A DNA stretch of 64,000 nt from Lepraria neglecta (GCA_033220425.1 CM065649.1:2542001-2606000), one strand, 5' to 3'; positions 12,801 to 24,415 are shown, counted from the first letter of the stretch. Translations and numbers: made by a program. Notes: a model not told the origin generated them from the sequence alone.

Positions 12801-15800
12801 AGGGGTATACGTATCTATTCGTTCTGAGGGACGTCGGTAAAGCCGCCCTCTCGCCAAAGCATTAGGAATTCGTTAACAACGGCTTGGACAGCGGGGTTAC
12901 CTCCGTATATAGTCACTCCGTTCGGTAGTATAGAATCGCTCAGTATTAGTATTATAGATATATCAGGGATCGATAATATTGAATCTGTTGGCGTAACGGC
13001 TGGAGCTGCTAGCATTATAATGGTTAATACAGTAGCAACCTTATTGAATACTCGCTTAATCTAGCTTATTTAATATTCCTTTTTCGGTCGATGTATAGCT
13101 AGCTCGGCGACATCGTACTGCCCGGATATAATATAATAGCAGTTATCGAAATTCGCTTCTTGGACAGTGCCGAGACGAAGATTCCTCGGGATCCTAATAG
13201 AGCTGTCCGAGTTATTCTTTACTACTATAGCAGCAAGGGACGAGTCAACAAGATAGGCGTAAAGTAAGAGCTCGCACTTATCTGGCTCGAAGAAGAAATC
13301 TCAGTCAGGCAACAATATATAATATACCGGAATCTGGGCTTAGGAACGGGGTAGAATAATGACCGTATTCTTTGCGTATACTGTATACGATATAGGCCGT
13401 CCTCGCGTCCTAACTTTAATAGGAATTTCGACGCTATAGCTACCAATTAAGGCTATCGATTTAGACGCAAGTATATTAATCTTTTCTAGAACTATAATAT
13501 CTATCCTAATAAGTAATTTGGCTTTGAGATTATCGACGAGATATACCTCCCTAGGAGCGGTAATAGTAGTAGTTTCTTTATTATCTCGCTTGCTAAGGAA
13601 ATAGATTAGTATTATACCGTACTCGTCAGTTTCATAAATATTAGAGCCTACTCCGCGCACCTTAATAGGGCTCGCTATTCTCTATGTCTAAAAGTCGGGA
13701 ATGGTACGAGAATGCTCCCGATCTAGTAGAGTAATACTATACCCAGTATCAAGGTATGGCATGAAGATTTCACTATCAGGTAACAACTTGGCGTTGGCTA
13801 TAGCGTAATGGTAATTACGGAATATATACCCAGTGCCGACTTCTTTGGCGGAGCTCGCGGTAGACTAGATGAATTTTTCGGAAGCGTTAGTGACGGGCCT
13901 AGACTCGGAAGCTTCAGTAATAGTGCTTAGGTAGGCTTCGGAAGCCTTGGGGATAGTATCGACGATTTCTCGAGAATCCTTAGAGACGGTGTCGACGTTT
14001 CCCTTCGCCGGAAATCCCTGGCAAGTCGTCGACGTAGTAGCTCGACCTTTGCCGGAATTACCGAGGTATTTATAGAGCAGGTTCTTGGACGAAAAGGTCT
14101 GGAGATAGTGTCGACACTAGTACGTCTTCTTCGGTATTATAGAAGCACCTTCAGCTGCTACGATAGTACTTCTAAAGTAATTCTCGATGTCTGTATCTTA
14201 CTGTAGTTTATAGTAGTTGAGGTCCTTGTTACTATAGTGGTCGCCGCTGTAGTCGCCATTATAGTCATATCCAGGATTAAAACCAGTGTCTAGCTACTCC
14301 GGAGGCGGTTAGGATTCAGCGGGGACGTTAGTACCGTTGGGCTTGTCAGTAACTTTATTTACCTAGTAAGCTATACCTTATCAAGGAAATCGACGGTCTC
14401 GATTTGGGAAGCCTCCGCTTGGCCTATTCAAGTTTCTTCCGAGCCCGGCGTTATTACTAGCTCGAGGATTCTGCTGATTCGACGACTGATTCATAAAACC
14501 TGACCCTTGGTTTCCTGCGGTGATCTATAGGGGTTACCGAGCGGCTAGTAAAGCAGAGGTTTACGGACGCGGTGTTGGCGTAGGATTTGACTGATACGGT
14601 AATCTGTTAGCATAGCTGTTGGTATAAGGATTATTGTACGGTGGCTGCGGAAATCCCTGGTAGAATTGCCGCTGCTCGTACTGATAGGGAAACGGTAGGC
14701 CTGAAACTCTACCTTATTGACGAGACTGAGACTGAGACTGATACTAACTAGGTCTTATTAACTACCTATCGACCTATTGATACTGCTGCTGATAAGCACG
14801 CTGATTCTATCGAGCAAGCTCGAACCATATATTCGTCTTTTGGTCGATCTGGCTGAGGAATTACTCGAGCGTTGTCGACGTTATCGGTTATGGGATATTA
14901 CGCCGAAACTCTAGGGCTAAGTTATTCTAGGTAACTATAAGCTGGTTGAATTCGGTGAGAAGCTCCGCTGATCGAGCATAGCGTCGGATGCTCTGTACGT
15001 AGGCTCGAGGAGGCTTTCCGTTTCTGGTATCTGACATCGTATATCGCTCGGTCTGAAGGGCCTGTACGGTAACACCAGGATCTTCTTTGAAACGCTTAAT
15101 TAGTATCTTAGTCCAGGCCTAGAGGTCAGCTCGCCGAAGGAGGCTCTTATTAAGATCTAAAAGCTCGTCTATATACTAGGCGAGGGCTCCCCCTCGGAAG
15201 TATAGTGGTAACGCTTCGATAACCTTAGGCTCGCTTTTAGTAGCAGCGATATCTTTTAATCTATTAATAAAGATATAGATATTACGGAAGACAGTCTGAT
15301 TATTTTCGGTACCGACTGGACCTTTATAGGCAAAGAGGTTATCGAAGAATCCAATTTCTTCCGGCTTCAAGGAATGGCCACTACCGCCAGTATTCGCATT
15401 CGCTCCGTCTATACCTGGATCTCCCGGAGGTCCCGGAGGACCTCGCTCCCCAGGCTAAGGTAGGTGCTCACGTATATACTATACAATAGCGGCGTTGATG
15501 ACAGCTTGCACTTCAGGTATAATATTAGTACCTATATTGGTGTTAGAAGGACCTATAGGCCGGTTATAGATAGTCTCTTCGGCGGAAGTTTCTCTCGTAG
15601 TAGTAGTACTGCTGTCCGTAAAATTCGAGGCTGTTAATACCAGCGTCCTAGGAGGCATACTCCCTATAGATAGAGGTTCCTAGAGAAGTCGTCTAGAATA
15701 CTCGGTGTCTTTCTCGAATTTAGTTAGAGCGGCTCTAAAAATAGAATAATCTAGAGCCCAGTCGGATAGCTAAGATAGTACTTCAATAGACCGTAATCGA

Positions 15801-16440
15801 GTTCAGTAGTCTCAGGTACTTAGAATACGGCCTTACTAGGCAGGTCTAAAATTATTCTTAATAAGATAAGAAATAATATAGCGAGTAAGATTGCTGACGG
15901 CCTTAGCGTAGAAGTATTCTAACTTAATGAATTCGTCAAGCTGGAAAGCGATAATAATAGTATCACGGCTGACCGGGTTATGGCTCGAGGAAGCCACGGT
16001 AAAGACTTCTTATAATAGCGGGTATCGAGGATATAGAAGACCTTTTAAGGAGGAACGCGTAGTATAGATTCTTTTCCCGGCAAGTGCCTATAATACTCGA
16101 CGAGCTTGAGGTATTAGTATAGGTAGAAGTAGTACTGAGATAGCTGGGGCTCGTTAATAATAGACTATCGGTATCTCGTCGATAAATCTTCGGAGGAGAA
16201 GGAATTGGTATTGGCGTAGCGGAAGACTAGGAGGACTGGGAGGACGGGCTTGTAGAGGCTTTAGGGTAGCTGCTGGCGTGCTGCTGGCGTAGCGGAAGAT
16301 AGGGAGGACAGGGAGGACTGGTAGCTACTAGGCAGCTGGTGCTTCGGCAACGCTGAAACTGGTACTTCTCCGGCGTTCCTAGGAACGGCGGCGAGCTGGT
16401 TGGATCTTTAGATATCTGTCGAGCAATTGGAATAGTGCTC
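9840..16440 (-). pseudogene. Inner element gag-pol with C-terminal chromodomain, many stops
   Basis: On the minus strand, from right to left: a gag region with a collagen-like tract PGERGPPGPPGDPG (about 15415-15460); a finger-like segment with C-R-H-Y...KNLLYKYL (about 14070-14130; the second Cys and the His residues appear mutated to Tyr); and a retropepsin-type domain (about 13340-13760). Reverse transcriptase follows with YVDD at 12293-12304 and QRQIDRLLYRF before it. RNase H has IDLDASKEFGFGA (about 11780-11830). An integrase region (about 10250-11000) precedes a chromodomain near 9870-9980 (LYEIKKLLNKRSIRKGRGF, then EYLVKWKGY). Stops are scattered and of transition type. In a live element this polyprotein would provide capsid, protease, RT/RNase H and integrase, and the chromodomain would direct integration to methylated-histone chromatin. 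Confidence 0.88.
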
Positions 16441-16470
16441 GGCAAGACATAAGACCCTGTTACTACTATT

Positions 16471-16599
16471 TGTCAAGGACAAGGAGCTTTCTATACAATT
16501 GAATGATTGATTGGTTAAATGTTCTAAGCAAGAGAAGCTTGCTCAGCTAAAAGCTACTTGCCAAGCGCCAAGCGCTTACTAAGCGCCGAATTCTTAACA
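16471..16599 (-). repeat. Right LTR of inner element (5' LTR in its own orientation), 129 bp
   Basis: Same length and ends as 9409-9537. In element orientation the first bases after this LTR read AATAGTAGTAACAGGG, similar to ATATAGTAGTAATAGG after the outer element 5' LTR. This shared block is the likely primer-binding region. Confidence 0.94.
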
Positions 16600-16604
16600 C
16601 GACG
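16600..16604. repeat. Target-site duplication CGACG, right copy (inner element)
   Basis: Exact match to 9404-9408, directly after the terminal CA of the right LTR of the inner element. Sequence of the outer element resumes at 16605. Confidence 0.93.
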
Positions 16605-19600
16605 CCCTCCTGTCTTTACTTCCGCCGATTCTATAAAGCCATAACCTATATACCTGAGGTATAGTAATTCGTTACGGTAGCTTCCTTAGCTTTATCGACG
16701 AACCCAGTTAGTAGAGATACTATCATTCTAGCTTTCCACCTCGATGAATTCCTGAAAACCAACTATACCTATACAAGCAGCATTAACGAGCCTACCCGGG
16801 AGCTAATCTCTAACCTCGTTACCAATAACTTTCGGCTACCGTCTATAAGTCTAGGGAAGGCAACGGCTACAGCTATATCTATATCTATATCAGCCAGAGA
16901 TTCCCGTACTAGGGCTAGGTCTCAGTTAATTGAACCTCCGGCTTTTCCTACAGACTAGGCGCTTAATCGAGCCTCCCTACGTACCGCCCTATCAGCTTTC
17001 TAGTCAGGTACCTAGAATCTTCGACGTTTACTCTACGACCTACCTTCTACAGGGAATACTCCTTCTTATTCCCCGAATTCCGGTAATTCGCCGATTACAG
17101 GTCCTTCTAATTCTAATTTGATACCGTTAAACCATTCTATAAGAGCTACGTCCGCAGAGGAGATCATTTATAATAAGCCGATCGGGCCTTAGCTACCAAG
17201 TTCTCGTTGACCGAATCCTCTAATAGCGGACATCAGCGATCCGGTTATCTAACGAATTATCTAAGATGCTATCGCCGCTAGTATTCAGCGGTACTAAGAA
17301 TCCCAGTAATAGAACCCCCAACTACCAGGGCCTCCAGGTCTACCGGGCCTACCAGGACCACAAGGCCCCGATGGCATAGCTACGTCTAGCAGCTTACACT
17401 AGAATACTAAAGATATCGGTTTCTTTAATCCCTACCTAGATAAATCCTACGGTGACGGGGACATCGTCAGCACTTCCGAAGGGTTATTCTATAGAAATAT
17501 ACTACTTTTCGTTAAGAGAGTCCGAGACCTAGCTACTATTAAAGGGGCAGTATTAGTAAGGACGAACTTATCTACCTACCTAAGAGGTATAGCTACTACT
17601 TGGTACAGCGATACGCTATCCAATATCGAGAAAGTTAGCCTCCGAGCTAACCAAAATAGCGTTAAGGAATAGTACTTAATATTAACGAAGCGCTGGAAGG
17701 AAGCAACCGGAGTTACTTTAAATAAGCTGATAAATGAAAAGTATTTACTTCAAGATATACGAAATCGACGAGAGCCAGCTTAATATATAATAGTAGTAAT
17801 ACGGTATACTAAAGGCGCGAATATTGAAAGCGTCGAAAATTAACTAACATTCGCCTACCAAGGTATTTCGGCAGATCTCCGTATATTCGTCGATCCACCT
17901 TCGTCGACAATAATAATATTAGGCTTTATTTAGACCTTAGAGCTAAAGAAGGACACGTGGTTTAAGATAAACCACCGCCAAGCTCTCCAGCCGATAAGGT
18001 CCGGTAACTAGAATCAGCAACAGCAAGTTAGTAGGTATAGATCTCAGAATTTTCAGCCTTAACCGTATCAGTAGTATCAGAATCTACAGGTATTTAGCCG
18101 GCAGGGTTTTGGTTAGCAGAATTACGGCTTCCAGTTATTTCCTCGTCAGTTCTACAATAATAGATAGAATACTTATCAATCCCAGCAGCAGATATATGGG
18201 CAAGCCTAGCCGAATCCCTAGTACCAGGCTCGGCAAATTCCAAGCTTGCCAGGGCCTTAACAGCCACTCCAGATTATCGCCCCGCCAAATAGGTATATTT
18301 CAACGTCGTCGACGACACGCGCCTAGGTAATACCGAATTAAGGCTATAATCGTTTCTCAAGAAACGATAGAGGGCCGGGCTTTCAGTAAGGCGGCTATCG
18401 ACTAAAAGTCGCTATATACTAAGCCTCTACGGAGGAATCGAATACCCCTGAAAACTTCTACGAGAACGCAGCCTATTACTCTAACAGTTTAGGCAAATAG
18501 AATCTAGATTAGGATTCAGGTCCGAACGATACTAGTGGTTTCGGATACGCTGAACAAGGCGGCCCGGATGTGTTCGTCCTACAGCCAGAATTTCCCTCGT
18601 TCGGTTACGCGGGCCAAGATACCTTTAGTAATAACCAGTATTACGGGGAGCCTATAGATTACGTACAGAACGAATCTTTCGTAGGATTCGTTGGTATTAA
18701 GACTTTCTGTCGGTATTGCAACGAGTTATTTCCATTAAAATCCTAGCTATATAAACACCTTCGAGCGGGATGCCAAGTAAAATCGCCTAGTCAGGATTCC
18801 AGCGGAAGGAAGTTACCAGCCGATACTAATATACTCCTAATAACGTCCGAATCTACAGCGTCGGGTCCCCCAGAGATTATTAAGTCAACTACCCTAAATA
18901 TAGATATTAGTGGCGGCTTTGCGTTCCGAAGCTGGAACTATACTATAGTAAATATATGTCTCAGCCCGGAAGCTGACGACGACGAAGTATACCTGGATAC
19001 CAGTTATAGCGCCTTATTACTAGATCGCTAGTACCTTAAGGAGAAGCTTCCTAACGCCCTAATTGCAAGAATGGCGTCACTACTTCGGGTACAAGGCGTC
19101 GGCAGTTCCAAGTATAAGACTAGTGAATACGTTTCCTTAATAGCGTACTTTCCTGGTATTAATAAAGAAGGCCAGCAGGTTCTGGCTGCTGTGACCCGAG
19201 AATTCTATCTCGTAGACGACTTAAGGGTAAAACTACTTATCGGGAATAATATAATCGGCCCCGAATCTATTCAGATAGACATCGCCGGGAAGACCGCCTA
19301 TATCGGCAGTTATAGCGTTTCCCTAACTATTAACGCTCGACAGCGTGGGTAGTATATAAGACGCCGCGTCTATACTAAGGTAGCTATAGTAATTCCCGCG
19401 TACTCGGAAAAGGTTATTCCAGTAGCCGCCTCTATATTACCGGAAGACCGAGATTTCCTATTCGAACCTACGGTATAACCTAAGCTAGCTTTATTTATAT
19501 ACCTCGTCGATTATAAGATAACCGAAGTACTTGTAAAGAACGACTTAGACTCCCCTATGTAAATCCCGAAGAAATTTCGACTGGGCAACGTATCCGAACT

Positions 19601-22600
19601 CGACTACGAAAACTGCTTCTAAATCGACGTTGTCGATTCCTGTAAACTAGCCGAGACACCTATAAAACCAGGATGGTTCAAGAAAGCTATCTCCATTGCC
19701 ACCGTAGCTACGTCTATATTAGCACCGATAATCTTTAAGTAGGCTAGTAGAGTCTCAGTCTCACTGACTTCGCTGGAGACTAGACTACCGAACGGTATCA
19801 TGGTTTATAGAGACAGCGCTGCGGTTTCAACGCTGTCGAATCTAGTAAACGAGTTCCCTACACTTTAGAAGGATGAGGGATTTATAGATATACTAAAAGA
19901 CGAGTAGATGAAGATACCGCTTAGGGATGATTAGCAGGACCGCGTCGCCGGTAAGGTAAAGGTATACCCTTTAGGCCTTAAGGATCGAGAAGTTATCGAT
20001 AAAACCTTCGACGAAATGTATCGGCAGGACCGTTTAGCCTGGACTTCACAGCCTACCCCTTTCAGCTATCTAGTCTTCGTAGTCTAGAAAACTCTACCGA
20101 ATAGGGACCGAAAAGGTCGTGCAGTAGTAGATATTCGCGGACTAAACAACTTAATTGTACCTGACGCTTACCCGGTACCGCTCCAAAGTAATATTATTGC
20201 TATATTACAGGGATATACCTATATTACTGTTTTAGACGTATCCAGTTTCTTCTATTAGTAGCGCCTCTATCCCGATTATTAGCGTATAATAACTATAGTT
20301 ATATACAGGGGCCAGGAGACTTTCAAGGTCCTAGTAATGAGATATATGAATTTAATTACCTACGTCCAACGCCAAATTGACCGGATGCTCAGACCAGTCA
20401 GGTATTTTACTCGGGCCTATATCGACGACGTCGTTTCTGGTACTCGGTTACTTCCGGAGCTCGTTAAGAATCTACGGGAACTATTTCGTATATTCGTTAA
20501 ATATAATATCTCGATTAGTCCTACTAAGACTTATCTCGGATACCCCGACATCGTATTACTTAGGTAAAAGGTAAATTTATTAGGATTATCGACATCCTAG
20601 GAAAAGCTTCAAGTAATTTCCGGTCTACGGTACCCCACTATAGTCGGAGAGCTTGAGTACTACCTAGGCCTTACTAGATACCTCTAGAACTACGTCTATC
20701 TCTATACCTAAAAGGCCTAACCCCTCTAGGATCTAAAAACCCGCCTTTTAAGAGGAGCTCCGTCTAAGGGAAATCCTCGAAAAGTATATATATTATAGGT
20801 AAAAATCGGCGAGCCGACAGTAGCTGAGAGCGTATTATTTGACTTACTCCAGGAAGTATTCGCTTAACTAATACTACTAGTTTATTTTAACCCGGCCAGA
20901 GTGCTCTAGATAGACTTAGACGCTTCTAAAGAATTCGGCTTCGGCGTAGTCATTTTCTATATTAAAGACGGCGTTATAGTTCAACCAAAATCCTAGCCGC
21001 TGCGCACTTCCGTATAACCTATAATATTCCTTTCCAGGGTACTAACTTCCGCTGAGTAGAACTACTGGCCTACCGAACTAGAGCTTACAGGACTAGTTTA
21101 GGTAGTCAAGAAGATACGCTATCTTATTGAATCCTCCCGCTAGAAAGTCGTGATTTAGACCGACTATTTAGCAATTATAGATATTATAAAGCAGAGTTTA
21201 ATCATTTCAACGTCTTCGACGATACAAATAAATGTTAGACTAGTATACGCTTCCCAATTTCTGCGATAATTCCGACTTAACATCAGGTATAAACCGGGAA
21301 AAGAGTATATTGTACCTGATACCCTCTTACGTCTTACAAGCAGAAATAGGGTAGGGTTATCTCTAGATTATGCCGAACTCGATAAGTTAGAACCTAGCGC
21401 TTTCTATACCTACACTATAGTAGAAATAAGTAACGAATTTCGCCAGCGAATTCTTGATAGCTACGCCGAACCCTCTTAGGCGAGAATCTTAAAGATGATT
21501 ACAGATAATAATACTCTCGGCGAGGACGCTATCCTACTTCCCTTTATATATAGGAGACCTCCGCTAACTAATACGGACCCGTACTTCGAGCCTCGCCCCG
21601 GTAATAGATCCCCGGAGGCCAAAATCGATACTGTCGATTCCCGGGATGACGCCGACTTGATATATTACGTTAATAGAATCACCGGGAAGCATCGACTCTA
21701 TATCCCAGATTTAGTTACTAAGGAGCTTATTACCCTGGCGTATAGCGAAGGACACCCAGGTTTTTAACGCTGTCTCGGGATCTTATTATCTTCCTAGTAT
21801 ATCTACGGACTTACTAATAAGCTTCGAGACTACATTCGTTATTGTCCTGAGTGTCTAATACTATAGACGCGCCGTCACCGTCCCTATAGGAGCCTATAGC
21901 CTATTTCCTCTCTACTAGTACCTTTCTATACGCTAACAATCGATTTTATCCTAGTACTCCCAAGATCTTTAGGGCTATAGTACGACTACATCTTGTCGGT
22001 AACCGATAAATTCACGAAAAGAGTTACCTTTATCCCCGGTAAATCGACCTGGTCTACTAGCGAATGGGCGAAAGTATTAATTAATAGGCTCGATATTGCG
22101 GACTGGGGTCTACTAAAGGCAATCATTTTAGATAGAGATCGTAAATTCTTATCCGAGATATAGAAGGCTCTCTTCTAACGCTTAGGCGTATCCCTCCTTT
22201 ACTTAACAGCGTACTACCTATAAACTAACGGTGTAAGCGAGCGTACTAACCAAACCGCGGAAATCGCCTTAAGGTACTATATATATTCGCTCGAAGAACC
22301 TAATACTTGGCCAGAAGTCTTGCCACGGATCTAGGCACTATTTAATAATTCGACGGTATCGAATACGAAGGCCCCGAATAAGGTCGCTTATAGATTTACG
22401 CTGAACCGGCCCCTAGATATATTAGCCTTAACAGTCAACGGATTAGATTAGAGGACAGCACAGGTTTCGGCGGCAGAAGCTATCTCGTTCGCCCAAATGA
22501 ATACGAAGTATTATTACAATCGTAAGTATTAGCCTATATTCCTGAAGGTTGGCGAGTACGCTATACTACGGCTGCACAAAGGCTATTTAATTCCTAGTAC

Positions 22601-23110
22601 TCTCGGCGTTACTAAGAAGCTGACCTAGCAGTATATCGGCCTATTCAAGATTATCAAGCGCGTCGGCAGATTGGCGTACTGTTTAGCCGTTCCTAGCGAC
22701 TAGAAAGTCTACCTAGTGTTCACCGTCGCCCAATTAGAACCAGTACCGTCCCTAGAATCGGATCTATTCTAGCGTCCTCGCCTAGATTACCCGCCATTAG
22801 TCTTCATAGAAGGCGATACCGACGATTTCAAATCATACGAAATCGAGCGCCTTCTAAATAAGAGGATTATCCCAAAGGGAAGAGGCTTTACTACAGAGTA
22901 TCTTGTTAAGTAGAAGGGATATAGGCCTGAATAGGACCGCTAGTACAATATTAAGCAGTTATAAGGCGCCTAAGGACTTATCGACGACTATAAATCCGAG
23001 ATTTCAACGGCGCTATATTAACTATTTGTACCTCCGTTAACGCCGAAATTATTAGGTACTAAGCGTTCCCGGGGAATAAGAAGGAAAACCTGATAGTTTT
23101 TCGACGATAT
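16605..23110 (+). pseudogene. Outer element gag-pol with C-terminal chromodomain, many stops
   Basis: Plus-strand order: gag with a collagen-like tract LPGPPGLPGLPGPQGPDG (about 17326-17382); a C2HC-type finger CRYCNELFP...HLRAGC (about 18711-18777); protease region (about 18960-19350, with LLIGNNIIGPE in its second half); reverse transcriptase (about 20010-20580) with YIDD at 20418-20429; RNase H with IDLDASKEFGFG (about 20910-20950). The integrase has HPGF, YCPECL, TIDFILVLPRSL and SVTDKFTKRVTFIPG (about 21755-22330). A chromodomain lies near 22830-22930 (SYEIERLLNKR, RGFTTEYLV, KGY). Stops break every long frame, so it is inactive. The chromodomain after the integrase places it with chromoviruses. 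The tract 16605-16900 is gag or leader and not clearly readable. Confidence 0.9.
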
Positions 23111-23246
23111 CGAATTTCGCTCCCATTGAATCCAGTTTTATATACTTTTGCTGACGACGGTTTCTGCCTAGGAGAATACCGGCTTGTATTTCAAGATTCA
23201 GGTTTGCTCGACGTGGTCGCCGAGCTTTTTATGATTGGTAGGATGT

Positions 23247-23392
23247 TGTTACGAAATTGCTTAACGCGCAAGTATCTTGCCAAGCGAACTAGTACTATAG
23301 TAGTTTAGCCTAGCAGTAGAAAACCGAGCTTCGCTCGCTAAGAATAGGGCAAGTTTTCTACTACTATAATCATTCAGTCCTATACTATAACA
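23247..23392 (+). repeat. Right (3') LTR of outer element, 146 bp
   Basis: Same length as the left LTR and about 93 percent identical by hand alignment, with intact TG...CA ends. It is preceded by the weakly purine-rich segment ATTGGTAGGATG (23234-23245 region), the only candidate polypurine tract, and followed by the CGCTC duplication. Confidence 0.93.
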
Positions 23393-23397
23393 CGCTC
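23393..23397. repeat. Target-site duplication CGCTC, right copy (outer element)
   Basis: Exact match to 9005-9009, directly after the terminal CA of the right LTR. Together they define the outer element as 9010-23392 and its insertion point inside the tyrosine-recombinase gene. Confidence 0.93.
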
Positions 23398-23810
23398 AGT
23401 GAGGCTATATAAGAACTATCTAGAGCTTACCCTCCCAGTATTAAAAACGGACCCTTTTAGGCAGGGTATTACCCTTACTATCGCAGCTTCCGGTAATAGA
23501 GTATATATAGTTAAGGTATTACGCCATTTGTTTAAGTAGAAGACTATACTAAACAGTCCCCTCTTCTAGCTAGGAGGCTCTGTATTTATAAGGGAGATCG
23601 CTACAAGTTACCTTCGTCAAGCACTTATATTACTCGGGGTAGAAGGTTATTATTTAGGATACTCCTTCTATAGAGAGGCCGCTACCTCTATATAAGAGGT
23701 AGGCCTTAGTAACGAAGAAATCTAGCTACTAGGGCGATAGAAGTCGGACTCCTATCGTCTATATATAGTTACTTATCCTAAGCGAATACTTATAGTATTA
23801 CGTCGGTACC
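23393..23810 (+). pseudogene. Tyrosine recombinase, C-terminal catalytic part (split gene)
   Basis: Continues the frame broken at 9009: VRLYKNYLELTLP, then KTDPFRQGITLTIAASGNR, SYLRQALILLGVEG and EEIxLLGRxKSDSYRLY. This matches the C-terminal half of fungal YR recombinases. The family box HSFRRGAATSA reads YSFYREAATSI here, so the catalytic His and Arg II are both Tyr, while the nucleophile candidate in SDSYRLY remains. All the losses are C-to-T/G-to-A changes. Sequence after about 23810 is the recombinase tail plus element 3' sequence. With the N-terminal half at 8590-9009 it makes one dead gene. Confidence 0.8.
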
Positions 23811-23900
23811 AGTAGCGCTAGTACTAGTGATACTCGCTAGGAGCTACCCTACGAGGCCTTCCTCGGAAACCCTCTACGGGGGCGTTATTTGGGTGTTGTT

Positions 23901-24032
23901 TGGGAGTTTTCTAGCGCTGGGGCACCTGTTGTAGCCTTTCTAGGCCTGCTAGCCCTGGCGTTAGACCGCCCAAGTATCTATTTATATATCCACTTATGCC
24001 GGTATATATAGCTTCAGGAGTAAGAACACTAA
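23901..24032 (+). repeat. 132-bp direct repeat, copy 1 (downstream of YR gene)
   Basis: Starts TGGGAGTTTTCTAGCGCTGG and ends GAACACTAA. It is repeated at 24284-24415 with the same length and only a few transitions (for example AAGTATC/AAGCATC, CTTATG/CTTGTG, GTAAGA/GTGAGA). Spacing between copies is 251 bp. It lies just 3' of the recombinase gene, where Ngaro-type YR elements keep split direct repeats. Confidence 0.85.
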
Positions 24033-24283
24033 TCGCTATAGTAGGACTATAGGTTAGTGTATCTTATAATCAGATGCGGTTTCAGCTATACACTATGACT
24101 ATAGGCCATAGCGAGAGATCCGTACTTCCTGAGAGCACTATTTGTATGAGTATCCCACCAGCAGTTGGCTCTTTAGTCGAGTTCATCTCTTTTAGAGCTA
24201 TAGCAGTTCTTTCCCGCCTACCCGCACCTTATATATAGCCTATATATAGCCTATCTACACTCCAGGTCTATACCGCCTAGGTA
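24033..24283. other. Spacer between the two 132-bp repeats
   Basis: 251 bp with no gene. It contains the short tandem TATATATAGCC twice (about 24231-24254). In a Ngaro-like architecture this would be the A2 segment of B1-A2-B2; I did not find a matching A1 copy further left. Confidence 0.4.
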
Positions 24284-24415
24284 TGGGAGTTTTCTAGCGC
24301 TGGGGCACCTGTTGTAGCCTTTCTAGGCCTGCTAGCCCTGGCGTTAGACCGCCCAAGCATCTATTTATATATCCACTTGTGCCGGTATATATAGCTTCAG
24401 GAGTGAGAACACTAA
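24284..24415 (+). repeat. 132-bp direct repeat, copy 2 (right edge of transposon island)
   Basis: Second copy of 23901-24032. Its last base is the right edge of the transposon island: from 24416 the sequence is unrelated, non-RIP, and encodes a dehydrogenase-like gene on the minus strand whose frame runs into this repeat. Confidence 0.85.

Larger units (their letters stand above)
9409..16599 (-). mobile_element. Inner chromodomain Ty3/Gypsy retrotransposon (chromovirus), nested, RIP-degraded
   Basis: This is a 7191-bp element with two 129-bp LTRs and a CGACG target-site duplication, inserted in the leader of the outer element in the opposite orientation. The LTRs differ at only three positions, all G/A transitions, so it is less altered than the outer element, consistent with its being the younger insertion. 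The coding order on the minus strand (right to left) is gag with a collagen-like tract, a C2HC-like finger, protease, reverse transcriptase, RNase H, integrase and a chromodomain at the left end. The domain layout and many blocks match the outer element closely, so the two are related families with different LTRs. Confidence 0.93.
9010..23392 (+). mobile_element. Outer chromodomain Ty3/Gypsy retrotransposon (chromovirus), RIP-degraded, carrying a nested element
   Basis: It is bounded by two 146-bp LTRs that begin TGT and end in (A)CA, flanked by CGCTC duplications. Total span is 14383 bp, of which 7191 bp plus a 5-bp duplication are the nested inner element, leaving about 7.19 kb for this element alone. 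Coding is on the plus strand (16605 to about 23110). The short leader 9156-9404 follows the left LTR. The LTRs differ at 10 of 146 positions, all C/T or A/G transitions, which fits RIP acting separately on the copies and means the divergence cannot be read as a simple clock. It inserted into a tyrosine-recombinase gene and was later hit in its own leader by the inner element. All open frames are broken by stops, so it is not autonomous. Confidence 0.93.

Noticed and set aside
23901-24415. Terminal-repeat retrotransposon in miniature (TRIM) formed by the two 132-bp repeats
   Set aside because: The repeats do not have TG...CA ends, no flanking duplication was found, and they sit next to a YR gene, so a split repeat of the YR element is the better explanation.
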